Below, piece after piece: positions 8,539-17,787 of a stretch of 64,000 bases of DNA. The position numbers were made by a program, and so were the translations under genes. The stretch is from SHVZ01 sp041906305 (lineage in GTDB: Bacteria; Pseudomonadota; Alphaproteobacteria; SHVZ01): positions 248,001 to 312,000 of the forward strand of contig JAYRJL010000006.1 of assembly GCA_041906305.1 (NCBI GenBank). The letters are read 5' to 3'. The first letter of the stretch is position 1. Each line of letters opens with the position of its first letter. The notes below the pieces were generated by a model, which did not search any database, was not told where the DNA came from, and was given only the letters and a program-made list of their open reading frames with translations.

Positions 8539-9414
8539 CTACTTTTTCCGCGGTTCCATGAAGACCGCCGGGATCGCCTTCAGGTAAGTGGCGAGCGCCT
8601 TCCGATCCTCCGGCGTCAGCTTGCCGGTGGTCTCGTTGACGACCTCGGTCATCTCGCCGCCGACCACGTCGCCGTCCGGCGTCATGCCCGACTCGAGGAT
8701 CGTCACCAGGTCGTCGACCGAGTACTTGTCGATGCCGGACTTGTCGGGCGTGATGTTGGGGACGCGGCCGCCCGGGCCGTTCGGATTGCCGCCGAGATGC
8801 TTCGAAAGGTCGAGCACGCCCAGCTGGTTTCTGGGCGTATGGCACTCGCCGCAATGGCCGAGCGCGGTCGCCAGATAGTGCCCGCGCTTGACCTCGTCCG
8901 AGGCGCCGGCGGGCGGCGGCGGCGCGGCCGGCCCGTTAAAGAACATGAGCTGCCAGCCCCAGGCGGCGATGCGCCAGCTGAAGGGCGCCGAGACGTCGTG
9001 CGGCTTGTTCGGCTTGTCGACCGCCGGAAGGCTGAAGATGTAGGCCTTGATCGCCTTGGCGTCGTCGTCGGTCATGCCGGCGTATGAGGGGAACGGGAAA
9101 GCCGGGAACAGGTGACGCCCCTGCTTGTCGACGCCGCCCTTCACCGCCTTGACGAAGTCGGCGTCGCTCCAGCCACCAATGCCGTGGGTCGGATCCTTGG
9201 TGATGTTCGGGCTGTAGAAGACGCCGAACGGGGTCTTCAGGGCGCGACCGCCGGCGAGCAGCGGGCCCTTGGTCGCGACGTCAGTGTGGCAACCTTTGCA
9301 GCCGGCGGCATTGAAGACGTATTCGCCCTTCTTGACCAGGTCCTGGGCGGCGAGCGGACCGCCCGCGAGCAAGGCGACCAGGCCCGCGGCCAGCAGAAGC
9401 ATGCGATGACGCAT
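8539..9414 (-). CDS. Periplasmic dihaem cytochrome c
   Basis: A 291-residue protein with a signal peptide (start MRHRMLLLAAG, cut near AAQD) and two CxxCH haem-binding motifs: CKGCH at residues 39-43 and CGECH near residue 195. Two-domain c-type cytochromes of this kind carry electrons from periplasmic dehydrogenases, for example alcohol or aldehyde oxidation, to a terminal oxidase. The ATG at 9414 is preferred over the longer frame because it begins the signal peptide and has a G-rich ribosome site. No dehydrogenase gene is adjacent, so the electron donor is unknown. It lies downstream of cytochrome c' but beyond a terminator. Confidence 0.88.
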   Translation of the reverse strand: MRHRMLLLAAGLVALLAGGPLAAQDLVKKGEYVFNAAGCKGCHTDVATKGPLLAGGRALKTPFGVFYSPNITKDPTHGIGGWSDADFVKAVKGGVDKQGRHLFPAFPFPSYAGMTDDDAKAIKAYIFSLPAVDKPNKPHDVSAPFSWRIAAWGWQLMFFNGPAAPPPPAGASDEVKRGHYLATALGHCGECHTPRNQLGVLDLSKHLGGNPNGPGGRVPNITPDKSGIDKYSVDDLVTILESGMTPDGDVVGGEMTEVVNETTGKLTPEDRKALATYLKAIPAVFMEPRKK

Positions 9415-9434
9415 CGAACCACCCCCTAAAAGCA

Positions 9435-9472
9435 ACGCCCCCGCCTCCGACCATCGTCGAAAGCGGGGGCGT
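9435..9472 (-). terminator. Rho-independent terminator after cytochrome c'
   Basis: A 10-bp perfect stem (9435-9444 with 9463-9472) has an 18-base loop. On the minus strand it is followed by TTGCTTTTA, a T-rich tail. It separates the cytochrome c' gene from the dihaem cytochrome gene. Confidence 0.7.
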
Positions 9473-9514
9473 ATGGCAACAGCGACGCGGGCCCGTCGAG
9501 CCCGCGCTTTCACA

Positions 9515-9994
9515 TCACTGCAACGGCGCGCGGAACTTCGAGTGGCAGGCGCCGCAGGCGGCGCCGAACTTCTTGAACTGCTCCTGCACGGCGTTGTTGT
9601 CGGTGCCGGCGGCGATCCGGATCATGTCGGCACTGACGGTCTCGAGGTTCTTCGCGGCGCCGTCGAACTCGGCCTTCGCCGACCAGATCTCGGCCTTCGC
9701 GTGGTTCTTGCCGCCGTCGGGCAGGGCGACCATGTCGGTGCCGGCCGGGAACCAGCCCGGCATCGCCTTGGCGTGGTTGTTGATCACGGTGGCGGCGGCG
9801 ACGACCTGCGGATGGCCGGCCACTTCCTTCTGATTCTGGTTGATGCGGCCCATGGCGCCGCCGAGTTCCTTCATGTTGGCGACGCGCTGCTCGTGGATCT
9901 GCTGCGGCGACTGAGCGAGCGCCTGGGGTGCGCTGCCGAGGCCGACGGCCAGGAAAGCAGCCGCGACGGCCAAGGTCAGGGTACGAAACTTCAT
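9515..9994 (-). CDS. Cytochrome c' (four-helix-bundle c-type cytochrome)
   Basis: A 159-residue secreted protein with a signal peptide ending near ALAQS. The only haem motif, CGACH (147-151), sits near the C-terminus, the hallmark of cytochrome c'. The rest is helical, as expected for the four-helix bundle. Members bind NO or CO at a five-coordinate haem and are linked to nitrosative-stress tolerance; some are electron carriers. GGAGG lies about a dozen bases before the ATG. It has its own terminator and a divergent promoter region facing the LysM gene. Confidence 0.9.
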   Translation of the reverse strand: MKFRTLTLAVAAAFLAVGLGSAPQALAQSPQQIHEQRVANMKELGGAMGRINQNQKEVAGHPQVVAAATVINNHAKAMPGWFPAGTDMVALPDGGKNHAKAEIWSAKAEFDGAAKNLETVSADMIRIAAGTDNNAVQEQFKKFGAACGACHSKFRAPLQ

Positions 9995-10155
9995 GGGTTA
10001 AAGCCCTCCGGTGGGTTTTGTTGAGTACGCTGCCGCGCTTGCGCCCCCGCCCAAGCACGGCGCGGGGATCATGCCCCGAGCGTCCCGTCCTAGGCAACGC
10101 AGGCCGGACCGGCTAGTCTTCACAAGCATTTGAGCGTTCAGGGGTGGAGACGCAG

Positions 10156-11337
10156 ATGCAGCGCCTTCTGGTCGTTGCCGTGGCGACCGTCGTGGTGCTG
10201 GGTGGTCTGGTCGGGGGAGGGCTCTATTGGCTCGGCCTCGACGGCCGCTCGGACACGCCACCCGCCCAGCAGACCGCCGCAAGCCCGGCCCAGCCGCTCA
10301 ACGCCCCGTCGAGCACGCCGTCGCCGCAGACGCCGGGCACGCCCGCACCGCCCGCTCAACCGGCCCCTCAAGCCGCGCCGTCCCCGGCTCCGGCCCCCGC
10401 CGCTCCGCCGCCGGCCACGGCCGCGGTGCCTTCTACGCCGGCTCCACCGACGCCGCCGTCCTTCGACGTCGTCCGTATCGCGCCCGACGGCAACGCGGTG
10501 ATCGCCGGCCGTGCCGCGCCGGGCGCCCGCGTCACCGTCAGGGACGGCGACAAGGAGTTGGGCCAGGTGACCGCCGACAGCCGCGGCGAGTGGGTGCTGA
10601 TTCCGACGGCGCCGCTCCAGCCCGGCGGCCGTTCGCTGACATTGGGCGCCAGGGTGGGCGACGGCCCGAGCGTCGCCTCCGAGCGCGAGGTCGTGCTCGT
10701 GGTGCCGGAGCGCCAACGCGACGTCGCCGGGCGGCCCGCGGCGCAGCCGACCCAGAGCCTCGCGCTCTCGGTGCCGAGCGCCGGCGCCGGCGGCGGCTCG
10801 ACTGTCCTCCAGGCGCCGCCCGCAGCAGCTGGATCCGCGGCACCGCCGCCCCCGCGCCCGATCGCAGCCCCGGCGCCGATCCAGCCCCAGGGACAGATCA
10901 CCATCGACGTCGTCGATTACGACAAGGCGGGCCGCGTCGTCCTTTCCGGCAAGGCCCAGCCCGAGGGCGACGTCCGCCTCTATCTCGACAACCGCATCAT
11001 CGGCGAGACGCCGAGCGGGTCCGGGCAATGGAAGCTGACGCCGAAGGACGACGTCGCCGTCGGCAACTACACGCTGAGGGCCGATCTCCTGGGCGCGGGC
11101 GGACGCGTGGTCGCGCGCGTCGAGCTGCCGTTCCAGCGCGCGGCGGTGACGCCCGAAGTGCTCGCCGGCGGCAAGGTGGTGGTCCAGCCGGGCCACAGCC
11201 TGTGGCGCATCGCCCGCCAGGCCTATGGCGGCGGCGTGCTCTACACGCTGATCTACACGGCGAATGCCGAGCAGATCCGCGACCCCGACCTGATCTATCC
11301 GGGCCAAGTCTTCCAGGTGCCGACCCGGACCAACTAG
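10156..11337 (+). CDS. Membrane-anchored LysM protein with a proline/alanine-rich linker
   Basis: A 393-residue envelope protein. The ATG at 10156 has GGAG six bases upstream and starts an uncleaved-looking hydrophobic anchor (residues 4-25); a GTG four codons earlier is possible. Residues about 30-110 are almost only Pro, Ala, Ser and Thr, a likely periplasm-spanning linker. Two Ig-like or bacterial-adhesion-type beta modules follow. The C-terminal 50 residues form a LysM motif (GHSLWRIARQAYG to YPGQVFQVP) that binds peptidoglycan glycan chains. Probably a cell-wall-tethering protein. It lies about 100 bases before psd-pssA, which may only be neighbours. Confidence 0.8.
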   Translation: MQRLLVVAVATVVVLGGLVGGGLYWLGLDGRSDTPPAQQTAASPAQPLNAPSSTPSPQTPGTPAPPAQPAPQAAPSPAPAPAAPPPATAAVPSTPAPPTPPSFDVVRIAPDGNAVIAGRAAPGARVTVRDGDKELGQVTADSRGEWVLIPTAPLQPGGRSLTLGARVGDGPSVASEREVVLVVPERQRDVAGRPAAQPTQSLALSVPSAGAGGGSTVLQAPPAAAGSAAPPPPRPIAAPAPIQPQGQITIDVVDYDKAGRVVLSGKAQPEGDVRLYLDNRIIGETPSGSGQWKLTPKDDVAVGNYTLRADLLGAGGRVVARVELPFQRAAVTPEVLAGGKVVVQPGHSLWRIARQAYGGGVLYTLIYTANAEQIRDPDLIYPGQVFQVPTRTN

Positions 11338-11445
11338 GCCCGGCGCGGGCAGGGTCCGGCGGAACCGATTTCGGTTCCAAATCCTTACCGCCACGGCTAA
11401 ACCACGGGTCGGCAGGCGAAAAACCGCGTCCAGCAGAGGTTTTTA

Positions 11446-12132
11446 GTGATCTCGTCCGTGCTCGTGCCGATCGCCCGCGAGGGTCGCCCGTTCGTCGCCA
11501 TCGGCGTCGTTCTGGCGCTCGTCCTCCTCTGGCTCGGTCCCTGGACCGGGGCGGTCGGCATCGCGCTCGCCGCATGGGTCGCCTACTTCTTCCGCGATCC
11601 GCCGCGGACGGTGCCGACCCGCGAAGGCCTGCTGGTGAGCCCCGCCGACGGCATCGTCAGCCTGGTCACCGAAGCCGTGCCGCCGCCCGAGCTCGGCCTC
11701 GGCACCGACCCGCTGACGCGCGTAAGTGTCTTCCTCAACGTCTTCGACGTGCACATCAACCGAAGCCCGATCGCGGGCACGGTCGAACGTGTCGTCTACA
11801 ACGCCGGCAAGTTCCTGAACGCCTCGCTCGACAAGGCGAGCGTCGACAACGAGCGCAACGGGCTCGCGATCCGCCTCGCCGACGGGCGCCTGATCGGCGT
11901 CGTGCAGATCGCCGGGCTGATCGCGCGGCGCATCGTCTGCCATGCGCGTGAAGGCCAGCATCTCGCGACTGGCGAGCGCTTCGGGCTCATCCGCTTCGGG
12001 AGCCGGACCGATCTCTTCCTGCCGAAAGGCGTGTCTCCCCTGGTCGCCGTCGGACAACGCATGATCGGCGGCGAGACCGTGATGGCCGACCTCGCCTCCA
12101 CCGAAGGCCCGCGCCGGGGCGAAGAGAGATGA
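11446..12132 (+). CDS. psd: Phosphatidylserine decarboxylase, short pyruvoyl type
   Basis: A 228-residue enzyme that makes phosphatidylethanolamine from phosphatidylserine. It is the short form common in alphaproteobacteria. It begins with two hydrophobic helices (about residues 16-48). The self-cleavage pair Gly185-Ser186 lies in RFGSRTD, where the serine becomes the pyruvoyl group; conserved VFDVHINR precedes it. The start is a GTG with AGAGG six bases upstream. Its stop overlaps the ATG of pssA (ATGA), so the two membrane-lipid enzymes that act in sequence are translationally coupled. Confidence 0.95.
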   Translation: MISSVLVPIAREGRPFVAIGVVLALVLLWLGPWTGAVGIALAAWVAYFFRDPPRTVPTREGLLVSPADGIVSLVTEAVPPPELGLGTDPLTRVSVFLNVFDVHINRSPIAGTVERVVYNAGKFLNASLDKASVDNERNGLAIRLADGRLIGVVQIAGLIARRIVCHAREGQHLATGERFGLIRFGSRTDLFLPKGVSPLVAVGQRMIGGETVMADLASTEGPRRGEER

Positions 12133-12935
12133 TGCTCCGCCGGCGCGCCGCGCCCAGGCTCAAAGGCCTCTCGCTCAATCACCTGCTGCCGAACCTGCTG
12201 ACGGTGCTGGCGCTCTGCAGCGGCCTCACCGCCGTCCGCTTCGCGCTGCTGGAGCAGTGGCAGCCGGCGGTCGCGGCGATCATGGTGGCGGGCGTTCTGG
12301 ACGGTCTCGACGGACGCGTGGCGCGACTCCTCGGCGGCGGCAGCAAGTTCGGCGCCGAACTCGACTCGCTCGCCGACTTCCTCAGCTTCGGCGCCGCGCC
12401 GGCAGTCGTGGTCTACATCTGGTCGTCGCACGATCTCGGCAGCGTCGGCTGGGCTTGTTCGTTGTTCCTGGCCGTTTGCGCCGCGCTGCGCCTGGCGCGC
12501 TTCAACACCGCGCTTGAGGATCCGGACAAGCCGGCCTTCGCCTACAACTACTTCGTCGGCGTGCCGGCGCCGGCCGGCGGCGCACTGGCGCTGCTGCCGA
12601 TGATGATTACCTTCGAATGGCCGGACGGCCCGTTCCGCGGCGCGGTGCTCACCAGCCTCTGGATGGTGATCGTCGGCCTGCTGATGGTCAGCAAGTTCCC
12701 GACCTTCTCGTTCAAGAAGGTCAAGGTGCCGCATGCGTGGGTGCTGCCGACGCTGGTCGGCGCCGGCCTTTTCGCCACCGCGCTGTTCAGCGCCCCGTGG
12801 CTGACGCTGATCGCGCTCGGCGCGGTCTATCTCGGCCTGTTCCCGTTCAGCTACCGCTCGTTCCGCCGCCTCACGCGCGAGGCGCAGCGCATCGCCGGCG
12901 TCACGCCGCCGGAGGCGACGCCCCCGGCTGCGTGA
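12129..12935 (+). CDS. pssA: CDP-diacylglycerol-serine O-phosphatidyltransferase
   Basis: A 268-residue multi-pass membrane enzyme that joins CDP-diacylglycerol and serine to form phosphatidylserine, the substrate of the coupled psd product. The CDP-alcohol phosphotransferase signature is complete: it begins at DGLDGRVAR, continues with a glycine eight residues on, and ends in the two aspartates of DSLAD (residues about 55-80). Several hydrophobic segments follow. The ATG overlaps the psd stop by four bases. Transcription ends at a stem-loop just after the stop. Confidence 0.95.
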   Translation: MMLRRRAAPRLKGLSLNHLLPNLLTVLALCSGLTAVRFALLEQWQPAVAAIMVAGVLDGLDGRVARLLGGGSKFGAELDSLADFLSFGAAPAVVVYIWSSHDLGSVGWACSLFLAVCAALRLARFNTALEDPDKPAFAYNYFVGVPAPAGGALALLPMMITFEWPDGPFRGAVLTSLWMVIVGLLMVSKFPTFSFKKVKVPHAWVLPTLVGAGLFATALFSAPWLTLIALGAVYLGLFPFSYRSFRRLTREAQRIAGVTPPEATPPAA

Positions 12936-12936
12936 A

Positions 12937-12964
12937 CTGAAGGCGGCTACTCCGCCGCCTTCAG
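12937..12964. terminator. Stem-loop between convergent pssA and RND genes
   Basis: A perfect 11-bp inverted repeat (12937-12947 with 12954-12964) with a six-base loop lies just after the pssA stop and covers the last codons of the RND permease gene. It lacks a clear T-run on either side, so it is either a weak bidirectional terminator or an mRNA 3'-end stabiliser. Confidence 0.6.
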
Positions 12965-15900
12965 CTTCGGGCTCTCGACCGCCGCTGCGACCTTGCCGCG
13001 GCTGCGCAGGCGGCGCGACCAGGCGCCGAGGTTCGCCTTCCACATCAGCGCCGCCGGCGTGACGATCAGGGTCAGCACCGTCGCGAAGGTGAGACCGAAG
13101 ACGATCGCGGTCGCGATCTGCGTCCACCACTGCGTCGACGGCGCGCCGACCGAGATGTGACGCGCCGGGATGTCCAGGTTCACCTGGAACATCAGCGGCA
13201 GCAGGCCCAGCACCGCGGTCATCGCCGTCAGCACCACCGGACGCAGGCGCTGCGCGCCGGTGCGGATCAGCGCTTCGCGCACCGTCGGCACCTTGTCCTT
13301 CAGCCGGTCGAAGGTGTCGATCAGGATGATGTTGTTGTTGACGATGATGCCGGCGAGCGCGATCACGCCGATGCCGCCCATGACGATGCCGAAGGCCTGG
13401 CCCGTCGCCAGCAATCCTAAGAACACGCCGATGGTCGACATGATCACCGCCGAGAGGATCAGCAGCGTCGAATAGAAGCTGTTGAACTGCGCCAGCAGGA
13501 TCACCGCGATCAGGAAGAGCGCGGCGAGGAACGCCCGCGACAGGAACGAGGCGGCCGCCTTCTGCTCCTTGTCTTCGCCCTTGAAGCGGACGGTGACCGC
13601 CGGGTTGATGCCGGCCGACTCCATCCAGGCGCGGATCTCCTTCACCTTGTCGTCGGCGAGCACGCCCGGCGCGATGTCGGACTTCACGTGCATCACGCGC
13701 CGCCCGTCGATGCGGTTGACCTTGGTGGTCAAAGGCGCCGCCGTGCGCGAGACGAAATTGCCCATCGGCACCAGGCCGGCCTCGGTCTGAATGCGAATGT
13801 CGTCGAGCTGGCCGACCGAACGGTCGCTCTCCGGATAGCGCACGACGATGTCGACCTGCTTGTCGGCGTCGTTCGGACGATAGTCGGTGAGCTTGAGCCC
13901 GCGGGTGACCAGCTGGATGTAGCTGCCGACGAGGCTGGTATCGACGCCGAACTTGGAGGCCTGGGCACGGTCGACCGCGACCCGCCATTCGATGCCCGGG
14001 ATGGGGCGGGAGTCCTCGACGTTGACGAGGCCGGGAATGGTCTCGAGATGCGCCTTCACCTTCGCGACCTCGGCCGGGAGCAGCTCGGGCTCGCGCGCGG
14101 AGAACTCGATCTGGATCGGCTTTCCGGCGGCAGGCCCCTTTCTTTCCTCGGCGGGTTCCACCCAGATGCCGGCGAGGTCGGCGGTACGCTTGACCACTTC
14201 CTCGGTGATCGCCTTGGCGGAAGCCCGCTGCCCCCAATCCTTGTATTCGAGCGTGATCACGGCGACCACGTCCTCGGCGACCTCCTGGCCGCCCTGGCTG
14301 CGGGTGCCGACCTGCGTATAGACCGACTTGAACTGGTCGATGGGCAGGATGCGCTCCTCGACCTCGATCGCCAGGGCCAGCTTCTCCTGGATCGAGAGGT
14401 TGCCCCGCGCATGCACGAGCACGCGCGAACGTTCCGCCTCGATCTTGGGGAAGAACTCGACGCCGCGGCCCTTGGCCGCGTAGAGCATCTGCACGCCGAC
14501 CAGCAGCGCCACCGCCAGCAGCAGCACCTTGCCCGGATGATCCAGTGCCTTCGACAGCACGCGGACATAGAGGCCGGTCGAGCCCTTGAGGTCCTCGACC
14601 TTGAAGGCGGTATCGACGTCGTGATGCGTGCCACCGGCGGCTGCCGTGCGCTTGCCGACCACCGAGGCCAGCGCCGGGATGAACAGGAGCGCCATCACCA
14701 GGGATGCCGCAAGCAGCGCGATCACCGTCACCGGCAGGTACTTCATGAACTGGCCGACGACGCCGGGCCAAAACAGCAGCGGCATGAACACGACGATCTT
14801 GGTCAGCGTCGAGCCGACGATCGGCGGGGCCATTCTCTTGGCTGCGGCGAGATACGCCTGCTCGCGCGGATAGCCCTCCTCCATCAGCTTGTCGGCGTAT
14901 TCATTGAGCACGATCGCGTCGTCGACGAGCATGCCGACGGCGAGGATCAGCCCGAACAGGACGACGATGTTGACGGTGTAGCCCATCGCCGCCAGCACCA
15001 GGATGCCGAGCAGGAACGAACCCGGGATCGCGATGCCGACCAGCAGGCCGGAGCGGATGCCGAGCACGCCGACCACCACCACCATCACCAGGATGACGCC
15101 GGAGACGGCGACGTTGGTGAGGTCCGCCAGCATCACCTTGATGTTGGTCGACTGGTCGTTCGAGTAGGTGACGGTCACCGACTCCGGCCAACGCTTGCGC
15201 TCGGCCTCGACGGTTTCCTTCACGCTCTCGATCGTCTGGATGATGTTCTGGCCGACGCGCTTGGAGACCTCGATCGCGACGGCCGGCCGGCCGTTCATGC
15301 GGGCGACCGACTCCCGGTCCTTGAAGCCGCGGCGGACCTCGGCGATGTCGGAGATGCGGACGACCGCGTCGCCCTTCACCTTGACCGGCATGTTCATTAT
15401 GTCGGGGATGTTCTCGAACACCCCTGGCACCTTGATCGCGAACCGGCCGTGGCCGACGTCGAGCGAGCCTGCGGGGACCAGCCGGTTCGAGCGGGTCAGG
15501 GCCGAGATGATCTGCAGAGCGTCGAGGCCGTAGCTTTCCATGCGCATCGGGTCGATGACGACCTCGACGGTCTCGTCGCGGTTGCCGGCGACCTCGGCGC
15601 GCAGCACGGAGGGGTTCGCCTCGATGCGCTCCTTGAGGTCGCGGGCGAGCTTGATCAGCGTGCGCTCGGGCGCGGCGCCGGACAGCGTCACCACCAGCAC
15701 CGGGAACTCGCTGATCGCGACCTCGTTGATGATCGGCTCCTTCGCCGTCGGCGGCAGGTCGGGCTTGGCGAGGTCGGTCTTGCGGCGGACATCCGCCATC
15801 GCCTTGGTCGAGTTGAATCCGGCCTCGAACTCCATGACGACGGTGGCGCCGCCCTCGAACGCGTTCGAGCGCATCTCCTTGATGCCCTCGATCGAGCGGA

Positions 15901-16114
15901 GCTGCGTCTCGAACGGCCGCACCAGCAGGCGCTCGGCGTCCTCGGGCGAGATGCCGTCCAGGGTCAACGCGACGTAGATGATCGGGATCTTCACGTCGGG
16001 ATCGCTCTCCTTCGGGATGTCCCGGAAGGTGATGAGCCCGGCGATCAGGATCAGCACGAGCGCCGCGATCGTCGTCCGCTTGTTGAAGAGCGCCAGTTCG
16101 ATGAGACGGTTCAC
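12947..16114 (-). CDS. RND efflux transporter permease subunit (AcrB/MdtBC-like superfamily)
   Basis: A 1055-residue inner-membrane proton-driven pump. It has the RND layout: one N-terminal helix, a large periplasmic loop, helices 2-6, a second loop, and helices 8-12. The helix 4 region contains GMLVDDAIVLNEY with the proton-relay aspartates. The GTG start overlaps the stop of the adaptor gene (GTGA), which fixes the start; the open frame upstream is a shadow of the adaptor. The sequence around IPKESDPDVKIP resembles RND pumps often found with PadR- or TetR-controlled adaptors. Substrates cannot be told. No outer-membrane factor gene is adjacent. Confidence 0.92.
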   Translation of the reverse strand: MNRLIELALFNKRTTIAALVLILIAGLITFRDIPKESDPDVKIPIIYVALTLDGISPEDAERLLVRPFETQLRSIEGIKEMRSNAFEGGATVVMEFEAGFNSTKAMADVRRKTDLAKPDLPPTAKEPIINEVAISEFPVLVVTLSGAAPERTLIKLARDLKERIEANPSVLRAEVAGNRDETVEVVIDPMRMESYGLDALQIISALTRSNRLVPAGSLDVGHGRFAIKVPGVFENIPDIMNMPVKVKGDAVVRISDIAEVRRGFKDRESVARMNGRPAVAIEVSKRVGQNIIQTIESVKETVEAERKRWPESVTVTYSNDQSTNIKVMLADLTNVAVSGVILVMVVVVGVLGIRSGLLVGIAIPGSFLLGILVLAAMGYTVNIVVLFGLILAVGMLVDDAIVLNEYADKLMEEGYPREQAYLAAAKRMAPPIVGSTLTKIVVFMPLLFWPGVVGQFMKYLPVTVIALLAASLVMALLFIPALASVVGKRTAAAGGTHHDVDTAFKVEDLKGSTGLYVRVLSKALDHPGKVLLLAVALLVGVQMLYAAKGRGVEFFPKIEAERSRVLVHARGNLSIQEKLALAIEVEERILPIDQFKSVYTQVGTRSQGGQEVAEDVVAVITLEYKDWGQRASAKAITEEVVKRTADLAGIWVEPAEERKGPAAGKPIQIEFSAREPELLPAEVAKVKAHLETIPGLVNVEDSRPIPGIEWRVAVDRAQASKFGVDTSLVGSYIQLVTRGLKLTDYRPNDADKQVDIVVRYPESDRSVGQLDDIRIQTEAGLVPMGNFVSRTAAPLTTKVNRIDGRRVMHVKSDIAPGVLADDKVKEIRAWMESAGINPAVTVRFKGEDKEQKAAASFLSRAFLAALFLIAVILLAQFNSFYSTLLILSAVIMSTIGVFLGLLATGQAFGIVMGGIGVIALAGIIVNNNIILIDTFDRLKDKVPTVREALIRTGAQRLRPVVLTAMTAVLGLLPLMFQVNLDIPARHISVGAPSTQWWTQIATAIVFGLTFATVLTLIVTPAALMWKANLGAWSRRLRSRGKVAAAVESPKLKAAE

Positions 16115-17190
16115 GACTTGGCTCCGGCGAGGAACGGCTGCGGGGCGACCCGCTCGCCGTCCTTGACGAACTCCTGGCCGACCGCGATCACGCGTGCGGT
16201 GTTCGGCAGGCCGCCGAGCCAGACGCGCTCGGCGTCGCCGGCGATCACCTGGGCCGGGAAGAAGGCGACCTTGTCGCCCTCGACCACGAGCTTGACGCCG
16301 ATGCGCCCGAGGTCGTCCAGCGTCAATACCGACGGCGGCAGCGCATGCGCCGAGGTCTGCGCCACCGGCAGCCGGAGCTCCGCGGTTACGCCCTCGACGA
16401 TGCGGCCGTCGGGGTTCGGCACCTCGAGCTCGACGCGGAAGGTCCGGGTCGCGGCGTCGCTGACCGCGCCGATGAAGCGCACCATGCCCTCGACCGAGCC
16501 GCCGGTGACGAGACGCGCGGAGCCGACCTGGCCGATGCGGATCTGGCCGATTTCGCGCTCGGAGATCTGCGCCATCACCACGGCCGGTGCGAGGTCGACC
16601 ACGGTCGCGATCGAGTTGCCTTCGCGCACGTAGTCGCCGACCTCGACCGGGCGCAGCTCGAGCACGCCGTCGAAGGGCGCGCGGATCTGGGTGCGCTGGA
16701 TGTCGAGCTCGATGCGGGCAAGCATGGCCTTCGCCGCCTCCAGCGCCGAGCGCGACTCCGCGTTCTTGAGCTCGGGCCTGAAGCCCTTGTCGGCGAGCTG
16801 CTTGCCGGCGTCGAGGTCGAGGGTCCGCTGGCGCACGAGGGCCTGCGCCTCTTCCAGGCGCGCCTGCCGGTCGTCCATCGCGAGCTTGGCAATGACCTGG
16901 CCTTTCTTCACGCGGGCGCCGCGATCGGCACCGATCTCGATCACCTTGCCGATGGTCTCGGCCTTGATCTCGACCTTGCGCGAGGCGGCGGTGCGGCCCT
17001 GCACGACGATCTCGATGGGCTTCGCCTCGGCCTTGAGCTCGACGACGCGAACCTTGGTCAGCGGGGCCGCGGCGGGTGCGGGCGCCGCTCCGGCTGAACC
17101 GGCGCCGTGGCTGCCGAAGATGCCCGATGCCATCCAGCCGGACACGCCGGCGACGACGGCGATGGAGAACCACCAGGGGGACATGCGCAT
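16111..17190 (-). CDS. RND efflux periplasmic adaptor subunit (HlyD/AcrA-type)
   Basis: A 359-residue membrane-fusion protein linking the inner-membrane pump to an outer-membrane channel. An N-terminal hydrophobic segment (residues 5-24) is followed by a Gly/Ala/Pro linker, a barrel-sandwich domain split around a coiled-coil hairpin (about 95-160), then beta-barrel and membrane-proximal domains. The motif QIRAPFDGVL is typical of adaptors. It is the middle gene of the PadR-adaptor-permease operon: 16 bases after the PadR stop, and overlapping the permease start. Confidence 0.92.
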   Translation of the reverse strand: MRMSPWWFSIAVVAGVSGWMASGIFGSHGAGSAGAAPAPAAAPLTKVRVVELKAEAKPIEIVVQGRTAASRKVEIKAETIGKVIEIGADRGARVKKGQVIAKLAMDDRQARLEEAQALVRQRTLDLDAGKQLADKGFRPELKNAESRSALEAAKAMLARIELDIQRTQIRAPFDGVLELRPVEVGDYVREGNSIATVVDLAPAVVMAQISEREIGQIRIGQVGSARLVTGGSVEGMVRFIGAVSDAATRTFRVELEVPNPDGRIVEGVTAELRLPVAQTSAHALPPSVLTLDDLGRIGVKLVVEGDKVAFFPAQVIAGDAERVWLGGLPNTARVIAVGQEFVKDGERVAPQPFLAGAKS

Positions 17191-17206
17191 GGGGGACTGT
17201 CCTTAC

Positions 17207-17773
17207 TTAATCGGCTGCGTGCTGACGGCCGGCCGAGAGCTCGGCCAGGAACGCGTCGCGGTTGTCGCGGAGGTAGTCGTGGAAGGCGCGGTAGACGGCG
17301 AGGCCGACACCGCGGACGAAGGCATGGCCCGGCTGCTGATGCGCGCAGGCCGGTTCCGCGGCCTTCGCCTCGATGTGGTCCAGGCACTCGCGGTAGAGCG
17401 CGATATGGGCATCGATCTGGCGGGCCACCCGATGAGCCGGCATCAGATGCGCGAAGAACATGAGGAACAGGAACTCGGAGCGGATGTCGTCCTCGACCGC
17501 GATGCCGGTCGCATGATCGGTCAGTGCGTCGGCCAGCGCCGCCTTGCCGGCGGGCGTCAGCGCATAGATCCGCTTGTCGGGCTTCCCCGCCTGGGCCTCG
17601 TCGCGGCCCGTGATCAGTCCGTCGCCGGCGAGCTTCGCCAGCGCCGGGTAGATCGACCCGAAGCCGGCCTTATAGAAGTGGCTGAACGGGCCGTCTTCCG
17701 CCTGCTTCTTGATCTCGTAGCCGGTCGCATCGCCGAGGCTGAGCACGCCTAGGCAGAAAGTGCGGACATCCAT
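17207..17773 (-). CDS. PadR-family transcriptional regulator of the RND operon
   Basis: A 188-residue repressor-type regulator. The N-terminal winged helix (residues 1-75; LGVLSLGDATGYEIKKQ, then FGSIYPALAKLAGDGLI and KRIYALTPAGK) is diagnostic of PadR. A C-terminal helical dimerisation domain of the Vir_act_alpha_C kind follows. It is first in the operon with the adaptor and permease. A palindrome and AT-rich dyads just upstream of its ATG are likely operator sites, so autoregulation is expected: pump substrates may bind PadR and release it. Confidence 0.9.
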   Translation of the reverse strand: MDVRTFCLGVLSLGDATGYEIKKQAEDGPFSHFYKAGFGSIYPALAKLAGDGLITGRDEAQAGKPDKRIYALTPAGKAALADALTDHATGIAVEDDIRSEFLFLMFFAHLMPAHRVARQIDAHIALYRECLDHIEAKAAEPACAHQQPGHAFVRGVGLAVYRAFHDYLRDNRDAFLAELSAGRQHAAD

Positions 17774-17787
17774 GGATTTTTCCGATC

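Noticed and set aside
11361..11378. A hairpin after the LysM gene as a terminator
   Set aside because: It has a 7-bp stem with a four-base loop but no T-run, so it is too weak to list.
11796..14771. A 991-residue minus-strand open frame over psd, pssA and part of the RND gene
   Set aside because: It runs across three convincing genes in a different frame and has the Arg/Gly-rich composition of a high-GC shadow frame.
12947..17173. A single 1408-residue protein fusing an unknown domain to the RND permease
   Set aside because: The first 350 residues are an out-of-frame reading of the adaptor gene. The real permease starts at a GTG overlapping the adaptor stop.
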